In this document: positions 49,744-59,228 of the stretch, one piece after another
Numbering within the stretch: position 1 is the stretch's first letter
Layout of the letters: the number at the start of each line of letters is the position of its first letter
NCBI GenBank assembly: GCA_029309925.1
Contig: JARKND010000001.1
Coordinates: 744,001-808,000 of the forward strand
DNA: 64,000 nt
Direction of reading: 5' to 3'
Source: Fulvivirgaceae bacterium JP3-4
GTDB lineage: Bacteria; Bacteroidota; Bacteroidia; Cytophagales; Cyclobacteriaceae
Made by a program: the position numbers and the translations under genes
The notes under the pieces: generated by a model
The model's input: the letters and a program-made list of their open reading frames with translations, nothing else
Databases searched by the model: none
What the model was told of the DNA's origin: nothing

Positions 49744-50937
49744 TCAGAGCTTTCGAAGTATACCTAGATTGAAATACACGCTGCGGAACGTGGCGCTTAC
49801 ACTTGTAGCAGACGGTGCATTAAAATCAAATTTCGTCTTCCCGGTGCTGTAAGCAATTTCGCTATAAGCGCTAAGGGCGCCTCCCACGGGAATAAAGATG
49901 CCCGCTGCAGCCTGCATGAGTATTGGTTCTTTAAAATTGTCACCTGCATTGTAGTGGTCGATGTAAATTCCACTTTCAGTCTCGCGCTCCTGCATAAGCG
50001 TACCGTTAGCCTTCAACAGGATTGGCAGTGATATGCCCGCCTTCACATAAGGTTGAGCTTTTGAAAGCACAAAGTTTCCGAGCTCAAGCATCACGGGAAG
50101 CCGCAGCGTGGTACTGTTGAACCTGAAAGTCTGAACTCGCGTGTAGCCACCCACGAAATCGGTCCCAGTCAGGAAAAATTTCTGATCGTTGTACGATATG
50201 CCTGTGGTGATTCCCACATAGCGCGACCATTTCGGCCTGACGGTATATTGAATGCCTCCGGTTGCAAGCGTGCGATCGAGAAATGCCTGGTTATTAAAGA
50301 ATGAGGGCTGTGTTGCGGTCATTGTGAATTTAGTGCGGTCCAGCCCGACAAACACTCCCAACCCGTGAAACGATTTTCTTCTGATGAATGTGGTTTTCCC
50401 CGAGCTTGCGCAGCTGTTGTACGAATCAACGAGCTCTTTCAGCTGCGATTTTGCAATGGCAACCTTCCGTGCTCTGCGTGCAACATCCTCACAATCTCCC
50501 ATCAACGACATCACCGTGCTGCGATACGATTCGAGATTTTCCTTTTCATTCTTCAGTTCGTAAAATGAGGAACCGCGTTCAATAAATAGTCTCTCGAAGA
50601 CGGTGTAAAGCGAGACAGTGCCATCTGTGATAGCTTCCATGAAAACTTGAGTCTCAAGATCCTCACCCTGCATAAGAACAGGTCGCTTTCGGAAGTGGTT
50701 GCCATTGATTACCCCGTAGGCCTCAATCTCCTGTGTTGTGTACGATGTCGGAGCAGCATCTCTGGTCGCTTTAAACAGACAACCAGAATGCGGAGTGGGA
50801 AGAAAAGCAATGTAACCGTAAACAAATTGCTGATTCTTGTCAACAATGAAGCCATCGCGGAATTCGGTCTGCGCGAAACTGTCAGCAAAAACAAGGATTA
50901 GAAAGCATCCTACGAGGGTCGAAACGAGGGTTTTCAA
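49744..50937 (-). CDS. Outer-membrane beta-barrel protein, hypothetical
   Basis: 397 aa. Signal peptide MKTLVSTLVGCFLILVFADSFAQ. N-terminal half (residues 25-160) is a soluble domain with FRDGFIVDKNQQFVYGYIAF; a helical stretch RKVAIAKSQLKELVDSYNSC follows; the C-terminal half alternates like a small barrel (GLGVFVGLDRTKFTMTA ... SATFRSVYFNLGILRKL). It resembles the Bacteroidota porin-family/tRNA-modifying-lipoprotein-like barrels found beside surface lipoproteins. It may export or anchor the TIG-kelch protein encoded directly after it. Confidence 0.75.
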   Translation of the reverse strand: MKTLVSTLVGCFLILVFADSFAQTEFRDGFIVDKNQQFVYGYIAFLPTPHSGCLFKATRDAAPTSYTTQEIEAYGVINGNHFRKRPVLMQGEDLETQVFMEAITDGTVSLYTVFERLFIERGSSFYELKNEKENLESYRSTVMSLMGDCEDVARRARKVAIAKSQLKELVDSYNSCASSGKTTFIRRKSFHGLGVFVGLDRTKFTMTATQPSFFNNQAFLDRTLATGGIQYTVRPKWSRYVGITTGISYNDQKFFLTGTDFVGGYTRVQTFRFNSTTLRLPVMLELGNFVLSKAQPYVKAGISLPILLKANGTLMQERETESGIYIDHYNAGDNFKEPILMQAAAGIFIPVGGALSAYSEIAYSTGKTKFDFNAPSATSVSATFRSVYFNLGILRKL

Positions 50938-51034
50938 GATAGGGATTTAGAAACGAAGGTAGTGAATTTGTACGAAGCGGCCAATAGCCCAACCGCTGAG
51001 CTTTGGCAAAAAGAAAACAGAGCCGTTCGCGTTC

Positions 51035-51730
51035 CTAAATGATGTGAACACGCATTTCAACTAAAAGAACGATCGACTCAGCAGACAATGATTCAAATTC
51101 GACTTTCGTTTCATCCATGAGGGAAAGGCCGTCACGCTGTTGAAGCAAACGGTTCTCGAATTCTACTGCGCCTTCGATCACTAACGCAAACAATCCTGAA
51201 TTCTTATTGTGTAATGTGTATCCGATAGTCACCCTGCCACGGAATTTTCCAATGAAAATATCGACTCCCTTGATAGCCAGGACATGGACGAGGCTGTTCA
51301 TATGCCGATCAAGATCGAACTCGTTTCTAATTGTTGTGTGCTGGACAGCGTGCGGCTTCAGCCAAAGTGTGAGATAGTTTATAAGATCTTCGTCAAAGGG
51401 ATTGTGAAACGAGATGCGCGAACCTTTCATCGCAAAAAATAATTCGCAATTTCCCGGATACACGTTCTTCGGTGGTTGTTCACCCGATGCATAATCTACA
51501 GATCCAACAAGGGGTATGACACAAACCAACGCGTCATCTACAGCAACATGGCTCGCAGTTTTTCCTGCCGCCAGCGTCTCATCGTTCAACGCGTTCAGTG
51601 ATAAGAAGGGGCCGCGTGTACTTTCGCGAAACTTTCCGAAATTAAAGGTATGAAAGCTTCGGTAGATGCCAGTTTCGCTCCGGCCGCGTTGTGAGGCAAG
51701 GTAAATTTGTGCCTGACTTTCTTTGTTCAT
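51035..51730 (-). CDS. Pirin-like bicupin (YhaK group)
   Basis: 231 aa from ATG 51730 (MNKESQAQIYLASQRGRSET). Two cupin halves: FHTFNFGKFRESTRGPFLSL, VDDALVCVIPLVGSVDYASG and, C-terminal, IGKFRGRVTIGYTLHNKNSG with a final beta-rich segment. The pirin metal-site histidines are only partly conserved (the usual HPH is replaced by SHV), as in YhaK-like members. Some relatives have quercetinase activity; here function is uncertain. Its gene lies 12 bp after the intradiol dioxygenase. Confidence 0.75.
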   Translation of the reverse strand: MNKESQAQIYLASQRGRSETGIYRSFHTFNFGKFRESTRGPFLSLNALNDETLAAGKTASHVAVDDALVCVIPLVGSVDYASGEQPPKNVYPGNCELFFAMKGSRISFHNPFDEDLINYLTLWLKPHAVQHTTIRNEFDLDRHMNSLVHVLAIKGVDIFIGKFRGRVTIGYTLHNKNSGLFALVIEGAVEFENRLLQQRDGLSLMDETKVEFESLSAESIVLLVEMRVHII

Positions 51731-51742
51731 CGACCACACTCT

Positions 51743-52429
51743 TTAACCGTTCACCACGATCGTATGCGCGAGTGTGAAGCCTTCATTAATGTTGCCGGTC
51801 GCCACCCCTAGCTGCCGTGCCAGTGAATCTGCAAAGATTCCATCCCGTGCGTTAGAGGTGTCCTGTTTTCCTTTCGTGTAAAACTGAGTTGCAGTGGTAT
51901 ATACAGCGTCACATACATCTGTGGGGAAAGCGATCTGAGTCACCAGCAACGATTTTCCGGATGCATCGAACACGTGCACGTGAATATGTGGCGCGCGACC
52001 GTTGTACCACCCTGGGAAGATACTGAGGAAGGAAACTTTTCCGTTTGCGTTGGTACTTTGACGCCCGCGCAGGAAGTGTACATTTGTGAGGTTCAGAGAC
52101 TGTAAGCCCGTGCCTCCATACTCGGAATAATATCCATCCTTGTCGCAGTGCCAGATATCAACCATTGCACCTTCCAGCGGACCGCATCCGGTGTTCTTAT
52201 TTTGAACGGTGATCTCCAGCGTCATGTCAATGCCCTGGCGATCTGAGCGAATGTCCTGGATCACAAAACTTTCAGGTGATTTTGTGGGAAAGGGACCCGC
52301 GGTTTCGGCCGGTGATGTTGCGCAAGCATCGTTTGAATCTGGATTTTCCGCTTCGTTGCCACACGCAGCAGACAGTGGGATTGCAAGACTTGCAAAACCC
52401 AGCGTTTTCAAGAATTCCTTTCGTTGCAT
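51743..52429 (-). CDS. Intradiol ring-cleavage dioxygenase-like protein
   Basis: 228 aa from ATG 52429 (MQRKEFLKTLGFASLAIPLS, Tat-like/lipoprotein leader with AACG). Catalytic core: EGAMVDIWHCDKDGYYSEYG (first Tyr ligand region), SIFPGWYNGRAPHIHVHVFD (second Tyr and the His-x-His pair) plus TQIAFP. This is the extracytoplasmic protocatechuate/catechol-like clade common in Bacteroidota and streptomycetes, which binds Fe(III) via 2 Tyr and 2 His. Probably acts on a catechol-type aromatic; the actual substrate is unknown. Paired with a pirin-like gene. Confidence 0.85.
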   Translation of the reverse strand: MQRKEFLKTLGFASLAIPLSAACGNEAENPDSNDACATSPAETAGPFPTKSPESFVIQDIRSDRQGIDMTLEITVQNKNTGCGPLEGAMVDIWHCDKDGYYSEYGGTGLQSLNLTNVHFLRGRQSTNANGKVSFLSIFPGWYNGRAPHIHVHVFDASGKSLLVTQIAFPTDVCDAVYTTATQFYTKGKQDTSNARDGIFADSLARQLGVATGNINEGFTLAHTIVVNG

Positions 52430-52604
52430 AACAGTGGATTTATATCCTATATAACGTAAAGATCGCCAATTCGTGCATGCGATGTATCGGTGTTCGGAGC
52501 AAAGTGGAGATTGAAGCAAACTGCGGCCTGGAAATCGTCTTAGGCGGATTCAAAAAACATTCATAAATTATTCACGCAAGGCGGTGCCTGCGACAAACGA
52601 ACGT

Positions 52605-54320
52605 ATGGAAGAAAAGTCATTAAGAAGTCGAAATTGGTTTGGTCGAACCGGAAAAGACGGATTTATTTATCGCGCCTGGATGAAGAATCAGGGCATCCCA
52701 TCCCACGAATTTGATGGCCGACCCGTGATCGGCATTTGTAATACATGGTCGGAACTTACGCCCTGTAACGCGCATTTCCGCGAGCTTGCGGAATCCATCA
52801 AGCATGGTGTTTACGAAGCGGGAGGTTTTCCGGTTGAATTTCCTGTAATGTCATTGGGGGAAACACTCATCAAGCCCACTGCGATGTTGTATCGCAATCT
52901 CGCCAGTATGGATGTTGAAGAATCTATCAGGGCAAATCCGGTTGACGGTGTGGTGCTGATGTGTGGCTGTGATAAGACAACGCCTTCGCTGGTGATGGGG
53001 GCAGCAAGTGTCAATATTCCTGCGATTGTGGTTTCAGGCGGACCGATGCTTACCGGAAAATTTAAAGGGAAAGATATCGGAACCAGTGACGTCTGGAGAT
53101 TTCACGATGCAGTGCGGTCCGGTGTGATGGATCAGGATCAGCTCGTCATGGCAGAGGCTAGTATGTGTCGCAGCCGCGGCCATTGTGCCGTGATGGGAAC
53201 CGCATCAACCATGGCATCGATGGTGGAATCGCTGGGATTGTCATTGCCACACAACGCTGCCATCCCTGCGGCCGATGCCAGAAGGAAAGTCGTGGCGCAT
53301 CTCAGCGGAATGCGGGCAGTTCAGATGGTAAAAGAAAATCTCCGGATGTCCGACATTCTCACGAGGAAGGCTTTTGAAAATGCCATTGTCGTAAACGCTG
53401 CCATCGGAGGCTCAACCAATTTTATCATTCACCTGCTGGCCATTGCCGGCAGGATTGGCGTTGATCTCACGCTTGAAGATTTTGACCGCTTATCGCGGAA
53501 TGTTCCACTTATCGCGAACCTCCAGCCTTCCGGCAAGTATTTTATGGAAGACCTGTACTACGCGGGTGGTCTGCCGGCCGTGATGAAAGAGCTCGAGAAG
53601 TTTCTCAACCTCGATTGTATCACCGCCAACGGTAAGACTGTACGCGAAAACATTGATAAAGAAGAATCCTATAACCGCGAGATCATTGCCACTGTCGATC
53701 AGCCGATCAATCCATTGTCGGGTGTTGCTGTTTTGAAAGGCAATCTCTGCGAGAATGGCGCGGTGATAAAACCTTCGGCAGCAAGTCCACACCTGCTGAA
53801 ACATTCAGGAAAGGCTGTGGTGTTTGAAGATATTGATGACTTCAAAAAGCGCATTGATGATCCCGCGCTCGATGTAGATGAGAATTCCATCCTCGTCCTG
53901 AAGAATGTTGGTCCCAAAGGATATCCCGGAATGCCTGAAGTTGGCAACATGGGTATCCCGACAAAGCTTCTTGCAAAAGGTGTAACCGACATGGTGCGCA
54001 TATCCGATGGGCGAATGAGTGGAACGGGTTTCGGCACGGTGATCCTGCACGCCTCACCGGAAGCCGCGCTTGGAGGAAATTTTGCGGTCGTGCAGACAGG
54101 GGATACGATCTCGCTTGACGTTCCGAATCGCAGAATTCATTTGCATGTGTCCGATGAGGAACTCGCGAAGCGGAAATCTGTCTGGCGCAGCATCGTGAAA
54201 GTTTCAGATCGCGGTTACGTCAATCTTTACCAGACGCATGTGCAGCAGGCGCATCTTGGAGCAGACATGGATTTCCTGGTTGGCGGTTCGGGCAGCGAAG
54301 TTTCGAGGGACTCTCATTGA
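52605..54320 (+). CDS. IlvD/Edd-family sugar-acid dehydratase (arabinonate/xylonate-type)
   Basis: 571 aa from ATG 52605 (MEEKSLRSRNWFGRTGKDGF); a GTG at 52584 is also open. Iron-sulfur dehydratase with ligand cysteines in ICNTWSELTPCN, LMCGCDKTTPS and MCRSRGHC, and MSGTGFGTVILHASPEAA near the C-terminus. The sequence style (RSRNWF start, TNFIIHLLAIAGR) is the sugar-acid dehydratase group rather than branched-chain IlvD. It removes water from an aldonate to give a 2-keto-3-deoxy acid. First gene of the catabolic set, overlapping frame region with the SDR that follows. Confidence 0.87.
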   Translation: MEEKSLRSRNWFGRTGKDGFIYRAWMKNQGIPSHEFDGRPVIGICNTWSELTPCNAHFRELAESIKHGVYEAGGFPVEFPVMSLGETLIKPTAMLYRNLASMDVEESIRANPVDGVVLMCGCDKTTPSLVMGAASVNIPAIVVSGGPMLTGKFKGKDIGTSDVWRFHDAVRSGVMDQDQLVMAEASMCRSRGHCAVMGTASTMASMVESLGLSLPHNAAIPAADARRKVVAHLSGMRAVQMVKENLRMSDILTRKAFENAIVVNAAIGGSTNFIIHLLAIAGRIGVDLTLEDFDRLSRNVPLIANLQPSGKYFMEDLYYAGGLPAVMKELEKFLNLDCITANGKTVRENIDKEESYNREIIATVDQPINPLSGVAVLKGNLCENGAVIKPSAASPHLLKHSGKAVVFEDIDDFKKRIDDPALDVDENSILVLKNVGPKGYPGMPEVGNMGIPTKLLAKGVTDMVRISDGRMSGTGFGTVILHASPEAALGGNFAVVQTGDTISLDVPNRRIHLHVSDEELAKRKSVWRSIVKVSDRGYVNLYQTHVQQAHLGADMDFLVGGSGSEVSRDSH

Positions 54321-54328
54321 TTAGCACG

Positions 54329-55084
54329 ATGACGCATAGGGATAAGGTTGCAATCGTGACGGGCGCAGGTCAGGGAATCGGGCTTGAGATCTGTCGACAA
54401 CTCGCAGAGCAGGGGGCGAAAGTTATTCTCAACGATCTCGATGCAAAGCTCGCAACTCACGGAGCAGACAAAATATCAAAGGGTGGAAAGCAATGCATTC
54501 CGGTAGTTGGCGACTCAAGCCGTCCGGAGACTATCAATCGCCTGGTCACTGCTGCAGCAGATGAATTTGGCAGACTCGATATTGTAATTGCCAATGCAGG
54601 TATCACGCTCTTTGGTGATTTTTTCGACTATCAGCCCGAAGCTTTTTCAAGAGTGATGGAAGTCAACCTCGCAGGCACTTTCTTTCTTGCCCAGGCTGCC
54701 GCGAAGCAGATGAAAAAACAGAACAGCGGTGGGAGCCTTCTTTTCATGTCTTCTGTTACCGGCCATCAGGCACATAAAGACCTCGCAGCTTATGCGATGA
54801 GTAAGGCAGCAATTGAAATGCTCGCGAAGAACCTCGTCATTGAACTTTCACAATTTAAAATTAATGTCAACACCATTGCGCCAGGGGCTACCCTGACCGA
54901 GCGCACTACCAACGAGCCGGATTACGAAAGCATCTGGTCAAAGCTCACACCGATGGGCAGACCATCACACGTCTCCGATATTGCCAGCGCAGCATTGTTC
55001 CTCGTCTCCGATGCAGCAAAACAAATTACAGGACAAACGCTGGTGATCGATGGCGGCTGGTCGAGTATCAGTCCGAATCCTTGA
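54329..55084 (+). CDS. SDR-family dehydrogenase 1 (sugar 1-dehydrogenase-like)
   Basis: 251 aa from ATG 54329 (MTHRDKVAIVTGAGQGIGLE). Cofactor motif TGAGQGIG, NAGI, catalytic Ser in FMSSVTG and Tyr-x-x-x-Lys in YAMSK; Asp after beta-2 (LNDLDA) favours NAD+. It lies 8 bp after the dehydratase gene. Candidate reactions are oxidation of the free aldose to the lactone, or of the 2-keto-3-deoxy acid; the second SDR at 59317 would take the other. Confidence 0.85.
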   Translation: MTHRDKVAIVTGAGQGIGLEICRQLAEQGAKVILNDLDAKLATHGADKISKGGKQCIPVVGDSSRPETINRLVTAAADEFGRLDIVIANAGITLFGDFFDYQPEAFSRVMEVNLAGTFFLAQAAAKQMKKQNSGGSLLFMSSVTGHQAHKDLAAYAMSKAAIEMLAKNLVIELSQFKINVNTIAPGATLTERTTNEPDYESIWSKLTPMGRPSHVSDIASAALFLVSDAAKQITGQTLVIDGGWSSISPNP

Positions 55085-55086
55085 GA

Positions 55087-55158
55087 TGTGCGCAGGTGCT
55101 CGTGTGTTCAGGTGCTCGTGTTGTGTTAAGGTGCTAAGGTGTTAGTGTGTTAGTGTGA
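55087..55158 (+). repeat. Left arm of a GTGTTAGT/GTGCTCGT-word palindrome
   Basis: Iterates GTGCTCGT, GTGTTCAG, GTGCTCGT, GTGTTAAG, GTGCTAAG, GTGTTAGT: a degenerate 8-nt word. Complement at 55272-55301. Begins 2 bp after the SDR stop. Confidence 0.75.
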
Positions 55159-55271
55159 GGGAAGCGCGTAGGACTTGGAAGCCGGCTGGCATAGGAATAT
55201 TAAAATTTAATGATCTAGTCCAAAGCGCTACTATAAATGGAAACTCAATCGACACTGAACATCGAACACGG

Positions 55272-55301
55272 ACACATTAACACTTTACCACATTAACACA
55301 T
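55272..55301 (+). repeat. Right arm of the GTGTTAGT-word palindrome
   Basis: ACACATTAACACTTTACCAC then ATTAACACAT; complementary to the left arm. The ~110-nt loop contains a fragment of another word class (CGACACTGAACATCGAACAC). Confidence 0.7.
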
Positions 55302-55334
55302 TTTGTTACTTTTAAGCAAGACCAAATCACCAAT

Positions 55335-56183
55335 ATGAAACTTATTCGCTTCGGATCCTTTGAAAATGAAAAACCAGGTGTGCTCATCGATGGCAAACGC
55401 AAAGACCTTTCGGGTCATTTTAAGGATTGGGACCGAAATTTTTTCAGAAAGAACGGGCTTGAGGAACTTGCGCGTCTCCTGAAAAAAAATCCATCGTTGC
55501 CGGATGTTGCCGAGTCGGAACGGTGGGGTGCATGTTTTGCACGACCAGGCAAGGTGCTCTGTATTGGACTGAACTACTCCGATCATGCAAAAGAATCCGG
55601 CATGGCCATCCCGACAGAGCCTATTGTTTTTCAAAAGGGGTCTAACACCGTAGTCGGCCCGTATGATAACATTATTATCCCGCGCAAAAGCGTAAAGACT
55701 GACTGGGAAGTAGAACTTGGCGTCCTCATCGGAAAAGACGCGCGTTACCTCAACTCTGCGGAGGAAGCGGAGCAATATATTGCCGGCTATTGTGTATCGA
55801 ATGATGTGTCCGAAAGAGAGTTTCAGCTCGAGCGGGGAGGGCAGTGGACGAAAGGCAAATCATGCGACAACTTTAACCCGGTGGGACCATACCTTCTCAC
55901 GCGGGATGAAGTTAAAGATCCGCACAACCTGTCGATGAAACTTTCTGTTAATGGAAAGCAGATGCAGAACGGAAACACATCTACGATGGTGTTCAATTGT
56001 TTTTTTATCATTCACTACCTGTCACAGTTTATGACGCTGGAGGCTGGTGATTTTATTACTACAGGAACGCCTCCCGGAGTGGGCATGGGACTTAAGCCGC
56101 CAACCTATCTCAGGAAAGGCGATGTAGTCGAACTCTCAATCGATGGCCTGGGTACACAGAAGCAGACCTGCATTGACGCCTGA
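55335..56183 (+). CDS. Fumarylacetoacetate-hydrolase-family protein (diketo-sugar-acid hydrolase-like)
   Basis: 282 aa. N-terminal ~65 residues MKLIRFGSFENEKPGVLIDG, then the FAH core KVLCIGLNYSDHAKESG, PIVFQKGSNTVVGPYD, catalytic/metal acids in DWEVELGVLIGKDAR (Glu-x-Glu and Asp), and GDFITTGTPPGVGMG. The group includes 2,4-diketo-3-deoxy-L-fuconate (rhamnonate) hydrolases, which split the diketo acid into pyruvate and lactate. Neighbouring dehydratase, SDRs and 2-hydroxyacid oxidase make this the best reading; ureidoglycolate lyase-like activity is the alternative. Confidence 0.85.
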   Translation: MKLIRFGSFENEKPGVLIDGKRKDLSGHFKDWDRNFFRKNGLEELARLLKKNPSLPDVAESERWGACFARPGKVLCIGLNYSDHAKESGMAIPTEPIVFQKGSNTVVGPYDNIIIPRKSVKTDWEVELGVLIGKDARYLNSAEEAEQYIAGYCVSNDVSEREFQLERGGQWTKGKSCDNFNPVGPYLLTRDEVKDPHNLSMKLSVNGKQMQNGNTSTMVFNCFFIIHYLSQFMTLEAGDFITTGTPPGVGMGLKPPTYLRKGDVVELSIDGLGTQKQTCIDA

Positions 56184-56260
56184 TACCTGTAATCAGTGAT
56201 TTTATCGTAAGGCTTTTCTAAAACTCTGAAAACCGCTACTATTGTTTTTTCAACCGTGGC

Positions 56261-59077
56261 GTGAGAGAACAACTTCTGAAAATATTACCACCGGAACGCA
56301 TCCGCGACAGATATATCGATCTGGTTTCCTTCGCGTCTGATGCCGGCTTCTACTATCTGCTTCCAAAAGCTGTCGTTCAGCCGCTCAGCGAGCAGGAGAT
56401 CATTTCGCTTTTTGAGTTGTCGCAGTCGCACAACATCCCGCTGGTGTTCAGGACGGGCGGAACAAGTTTGTCCGGCCAGTCTATAACAGATGGTATACTT
56501 GTTGACCTGAGTCAGTTCTGGAATAAGATTGCCGTGGAAGACAATGGTGATCAGGTTCGCGTGCAGCCGGGAATCATCGGGGCGATGGTCAATCTTCACC
56601 TGAAAAGATTCAAAAGAAAAATTGGCCCGGATCCCTCAAGTATTGGCGCTGCGATGATGGGCGGCATTCTCTCAAACAACGCAAGCGGTATGTGCTGCGG
56701 AGTGAAGCTCAATTCTTATCACACCGTAAAACACATCCGATTTATTTTGCCCAATGGCAAAGTATACTCAACAGAGCTTGGGGCCGACTATGGACGATTC
56801 GAAGGCGAGTGTCCGCAGTTATGTGCCGAGCTTATCGCGATCCGCGAACAGATTCATGAATCTCCCGGGTTGTTTGCGAAGATCAGAAAGAAGTACCAGA
56901 CGAAAACCACGATCGGGTATTCACTGAATGCCTTCATTGACTACGAACATCCGCTCGACATCCTTGCGCATTTACTGATCGGAGCGGAAGGCACGCTCGC
57001 CTTTATTTCTGAAGCAGTGCTGCACACCGTTCCGGACTTTCCGTACAAGTCGACTGCGCTGCTCTATTTCCCTGATATTTATGCAGCATGTCAGGCAATT
57101 GTTCCGCTGACGGAAGCCGGAGCAATGATGGTAGAGCTGATGGATCGCGCTTCACTGCATGCAGTGGAGAATTTGCCGGGTATGCCATCCGTTGTGAAAA
57201 CACTTCCTGAAGAAGCTTCGGCTTTGCTGATCGAATTTCAGGAGAACTCAACGTCAGCGCTCGAAGCCCGCGTCAGCGATTTTATCAAATCTTCCTCGCA
57301 GCTTTCGTTATTCAATGCGCCTGTGTTTACCACCGATGCGAAGGAGCAGGATTTCCTGTGGAAGGTTCGCAAAGGTCTGTTCCCAGCCGTGGGAGCAGTG
57401 CGCAAAAGCGGAACTACCGTTATACTCGAAGACATCGCTTTTCCTGTTGCCCAACTTGGCGATGCCATCCTTGACCTGCAGCAACTTTTTAAAAAATACG
57501 AATACTGGAATGCAATCATCTTTGGTCATGCGAAAGATGGAAACATTCATTTTGTGGTCACGCAGTCGTTCAATACGGAAGACGAGATCATGCGATATGA
57601 CCGTTTCATGCGAGAAGTGATCGAACTCGTGGTGAGAAAATACAACGGAACACTCAAAGCGGAGCATGGCACAGGAAGGAACATGGCTCCGTTTGTTGAA
57701 ACGGAATGGGGTGGCGAGGCTTATGAGATCATCAAAAGAATCAAAGTTGCTGTGGATCCGCACCAACTGCTTAACCCCGGAGTGATTGTCAACAGCGACA
57801 AAGATGCTCACATCAAATTTTTAAAAGGATTGCCGACTGTGGAATCGGAGGTCGATCGCTGTATCGAGTGCGGCTATTGTGAGCCGAAATGCCCAAGCAA
57901 GGACCTCACAACTTCTCCGCGCAGGCGTATTGTCATCCGGAGAGTGCTTAAGAATCTCGAGAAGCAGACCGATAAAACAAACTATAATATCCTGCTCGAT
58001 CAGTATCAATACGATGGGATCGAAACGTGCGCTGTAGATGGTTTATGTGCCACTGCATGCCCGGTTGACATTAACACCGGTGACCTGATCAAAAGACTCA
58101 GGAAAGAAAACCACTCGCCAGCTGCCAACCTGGGTGCACTGAGAATCGCAAAAAATTTTGGGAAGGTGCAAACACTATTGCGATTTGCACTGCGAGGTGG
58201 TGCGGGCATTAATGCGCTGTTTGGCAACAAGACTATGACCGGGATCACCAAGGCAATCAAGTCTGTTTTCTCTTCGGCACCGATCTGGACATCGGGATTA
58301 GTCAAACCTCCGGACCTGTCTGTATTAGAGCAAAAACGCGATCTGAAATCAGCAAGATCGATTGTCTATTTTCCTTCCTGTATTTCGCGACTCATGGGCA
58401 CGTATCCGGGAAAGAAAAAAAATATCATGGAGACATTCATGAGTGTCTGCGAGAAGTCCGGGATTGGGGTCAGTGTCATCAGCAACGTTAACGATACTTG
58501 TTGTAGCCAGATCTTTTCTTCCAAGGGTTTTCATGCTGCATATGAGTTCACCGCCAACAAGACAATCGACAACCTGTGGAATTCTTCAAACCATGGCGAG
58601 AAGCCGGTGGTCATTGACGTGAGTTCGTGTGCTTACACGCTGCATCAGCTGAGACCGTTGTTGACGGACGACAACAAGGAAAAATTCGACAAGCTTAGAA
58701 TCCTGGACAGTGTTGATTTTCTGTATGCCATGGTGCTACCGGCCATCACACCTAAAGTCAAAAAAAATAACGTTGTGCTTCATCCTGTCTGTTCTCTTCA
58801 AAAGATGAAGTCGGAAGACAAATTTGCTGCTATCGCACGCCACTTTGCAAACGAGGTTACGATCCCGAAACACGCAGGCTGCTGTGGCATGGCTGGTGAC
58901 CGGGGCTTTCTCTTCCCGGAGCTCACCACCTCCGCGACAGCTCCGGAAGGAAACGAAGTGAGGCAAAAGAAATACGAAGGTTATTATTCGACAACCAAGA
59001 CGTGCGAGATGGCTATGTCAGAAGCAGTGAGTGAAAATTACGAGTCGATACTTTATCTCGTTGATGAAGGGAGTTGA
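56261..59077 (+). CDS. FAD- and FeS-dependent 2-hydroxyacid oxidase (GlcD-GlcF/Dld-type fusion)
   Basis: 938 aa from GTG 56261. FAD-binding PCMH domain (about 30-260: VFRTGGTSLSGQSITDGILV, GAAMMGGILSNNASGMCCGV), FAD-linked oxidase C-domain (to ~535: FGHAKDGNIHFVV, KAEHGTGRNMAPF), two 4Fe-4S motifs (CIECGYCEPKCPS; CAVDGLCATACPVD) and two CCG domains (DTCCSQIF, AGCCGMAGDRG). It oxidises D-lactate, glycolate or a related 2-hydroxyacid and feeds electrons to the quinone pool. In this cluster it would consume lactate released by the FAH-family enzyme. Confidence 0.9.
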   Translation: MREQLLKILPPERIRDRYIDLVSFASDAGFYYLLPKAVVQPLSEQEIISLFELSQSHNIPLVFRTGGTSLSGQSITDGILVDLSQFWNKIAVEDNGDQVRVQPGIIGAMVNLHLKRFKRKIGPDPSSIGAAMMGGILSNNASGMCCGVKLNSYHTVKHIRFILPNGKVYSTELGADYGRFEGECPQLCAELIAIREQIHESPGLFAKIRKKYQTKTTIGYSLNAFIDYEHPLDILAHLLIGAEGTLAFISEAVLHTVPDFPYKSTALLYFPDIYAACQAIVPLTEAGAMMVELMDRASLHAVENLPGMPSVVKTLPEEASALLIEFQENSTSALEARVSDFIKSSSQLSLFNAPVFTTDAKEQDFLWKVRKGLFPAVGAVRKSGTTVILEDIAFPVAQLGDAILDLQQLFKKYEYWNAIIFGHAKDGNIHFVVTQSFNTEDEIMRYDRFMREVIELVVRKYNGTLKAEHGTGRNMAPFVETEWGGEAYEIIKRIKVAVDPHQLLNPGVIVNSDKDAHIKFLKGLPTVESEVDRCIECGYCEPKCPSKDLTTSPRRRIVIRRVLKNLEKQTDKTNYNILLDQYQYDGIETCAVDGLCATACPVDINTGDLIKRLRKENHSPAANLGALRIAKNFGKVQTLLRFALRGGAGINALFGNKTMTGITKAIKSVFSSAPIWTSGLVKPPDLSVLEQKRDLKSARSIVYFPSCISRLMGTYPGKKKNIMETFMSVCEKSGIGVSVISNVNDTCCSQIFSSKGFHAAYEFTANKTIDNLWNSSNHGEKPVVIDVSSCAYTLHQLRPLLTDDNKEKFDKLRILDSVDFLYAMVLPAITPKVKKNNVVLHPVCSLQKMKSEDKFAAIARHFANEVTIPKHAGCCGMAGDRGFLFPELTTSATAPEGNEVRQKKYEGYYSTTKTCEMAMSEAVSENYESILYLVDEGS

Positions 59078-59080
59078 AGA

Positions 59081-59157
59081 ATGTGCGCGGGTGGGCATGT
59101 GCTCGTGTGCGCATGTTTTTGATGTATGTGTTAGTGTGTTAAGGTGTTAATGTGTAG
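59081..59157 (+). repeat. Left arm of a GTGTTAAT-word palindrome between convergent genes
   Basis: Iterates 8-nt words such as GTGCTCGT, GTGTTAGT, GTGTTAAG, GTGTTAAT. Starts 3 bp after the oxidase stop. Complement at 59229-59316; loop ~70 nt. Confidence 0.75.
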
Positions 59158-59228
59158 CAGGTAGACCAATCGTTCGACAAGTCCTTATATCTTAATAGCA
59201 CTTGTAACTTTAATTTGCGACAGCAACC

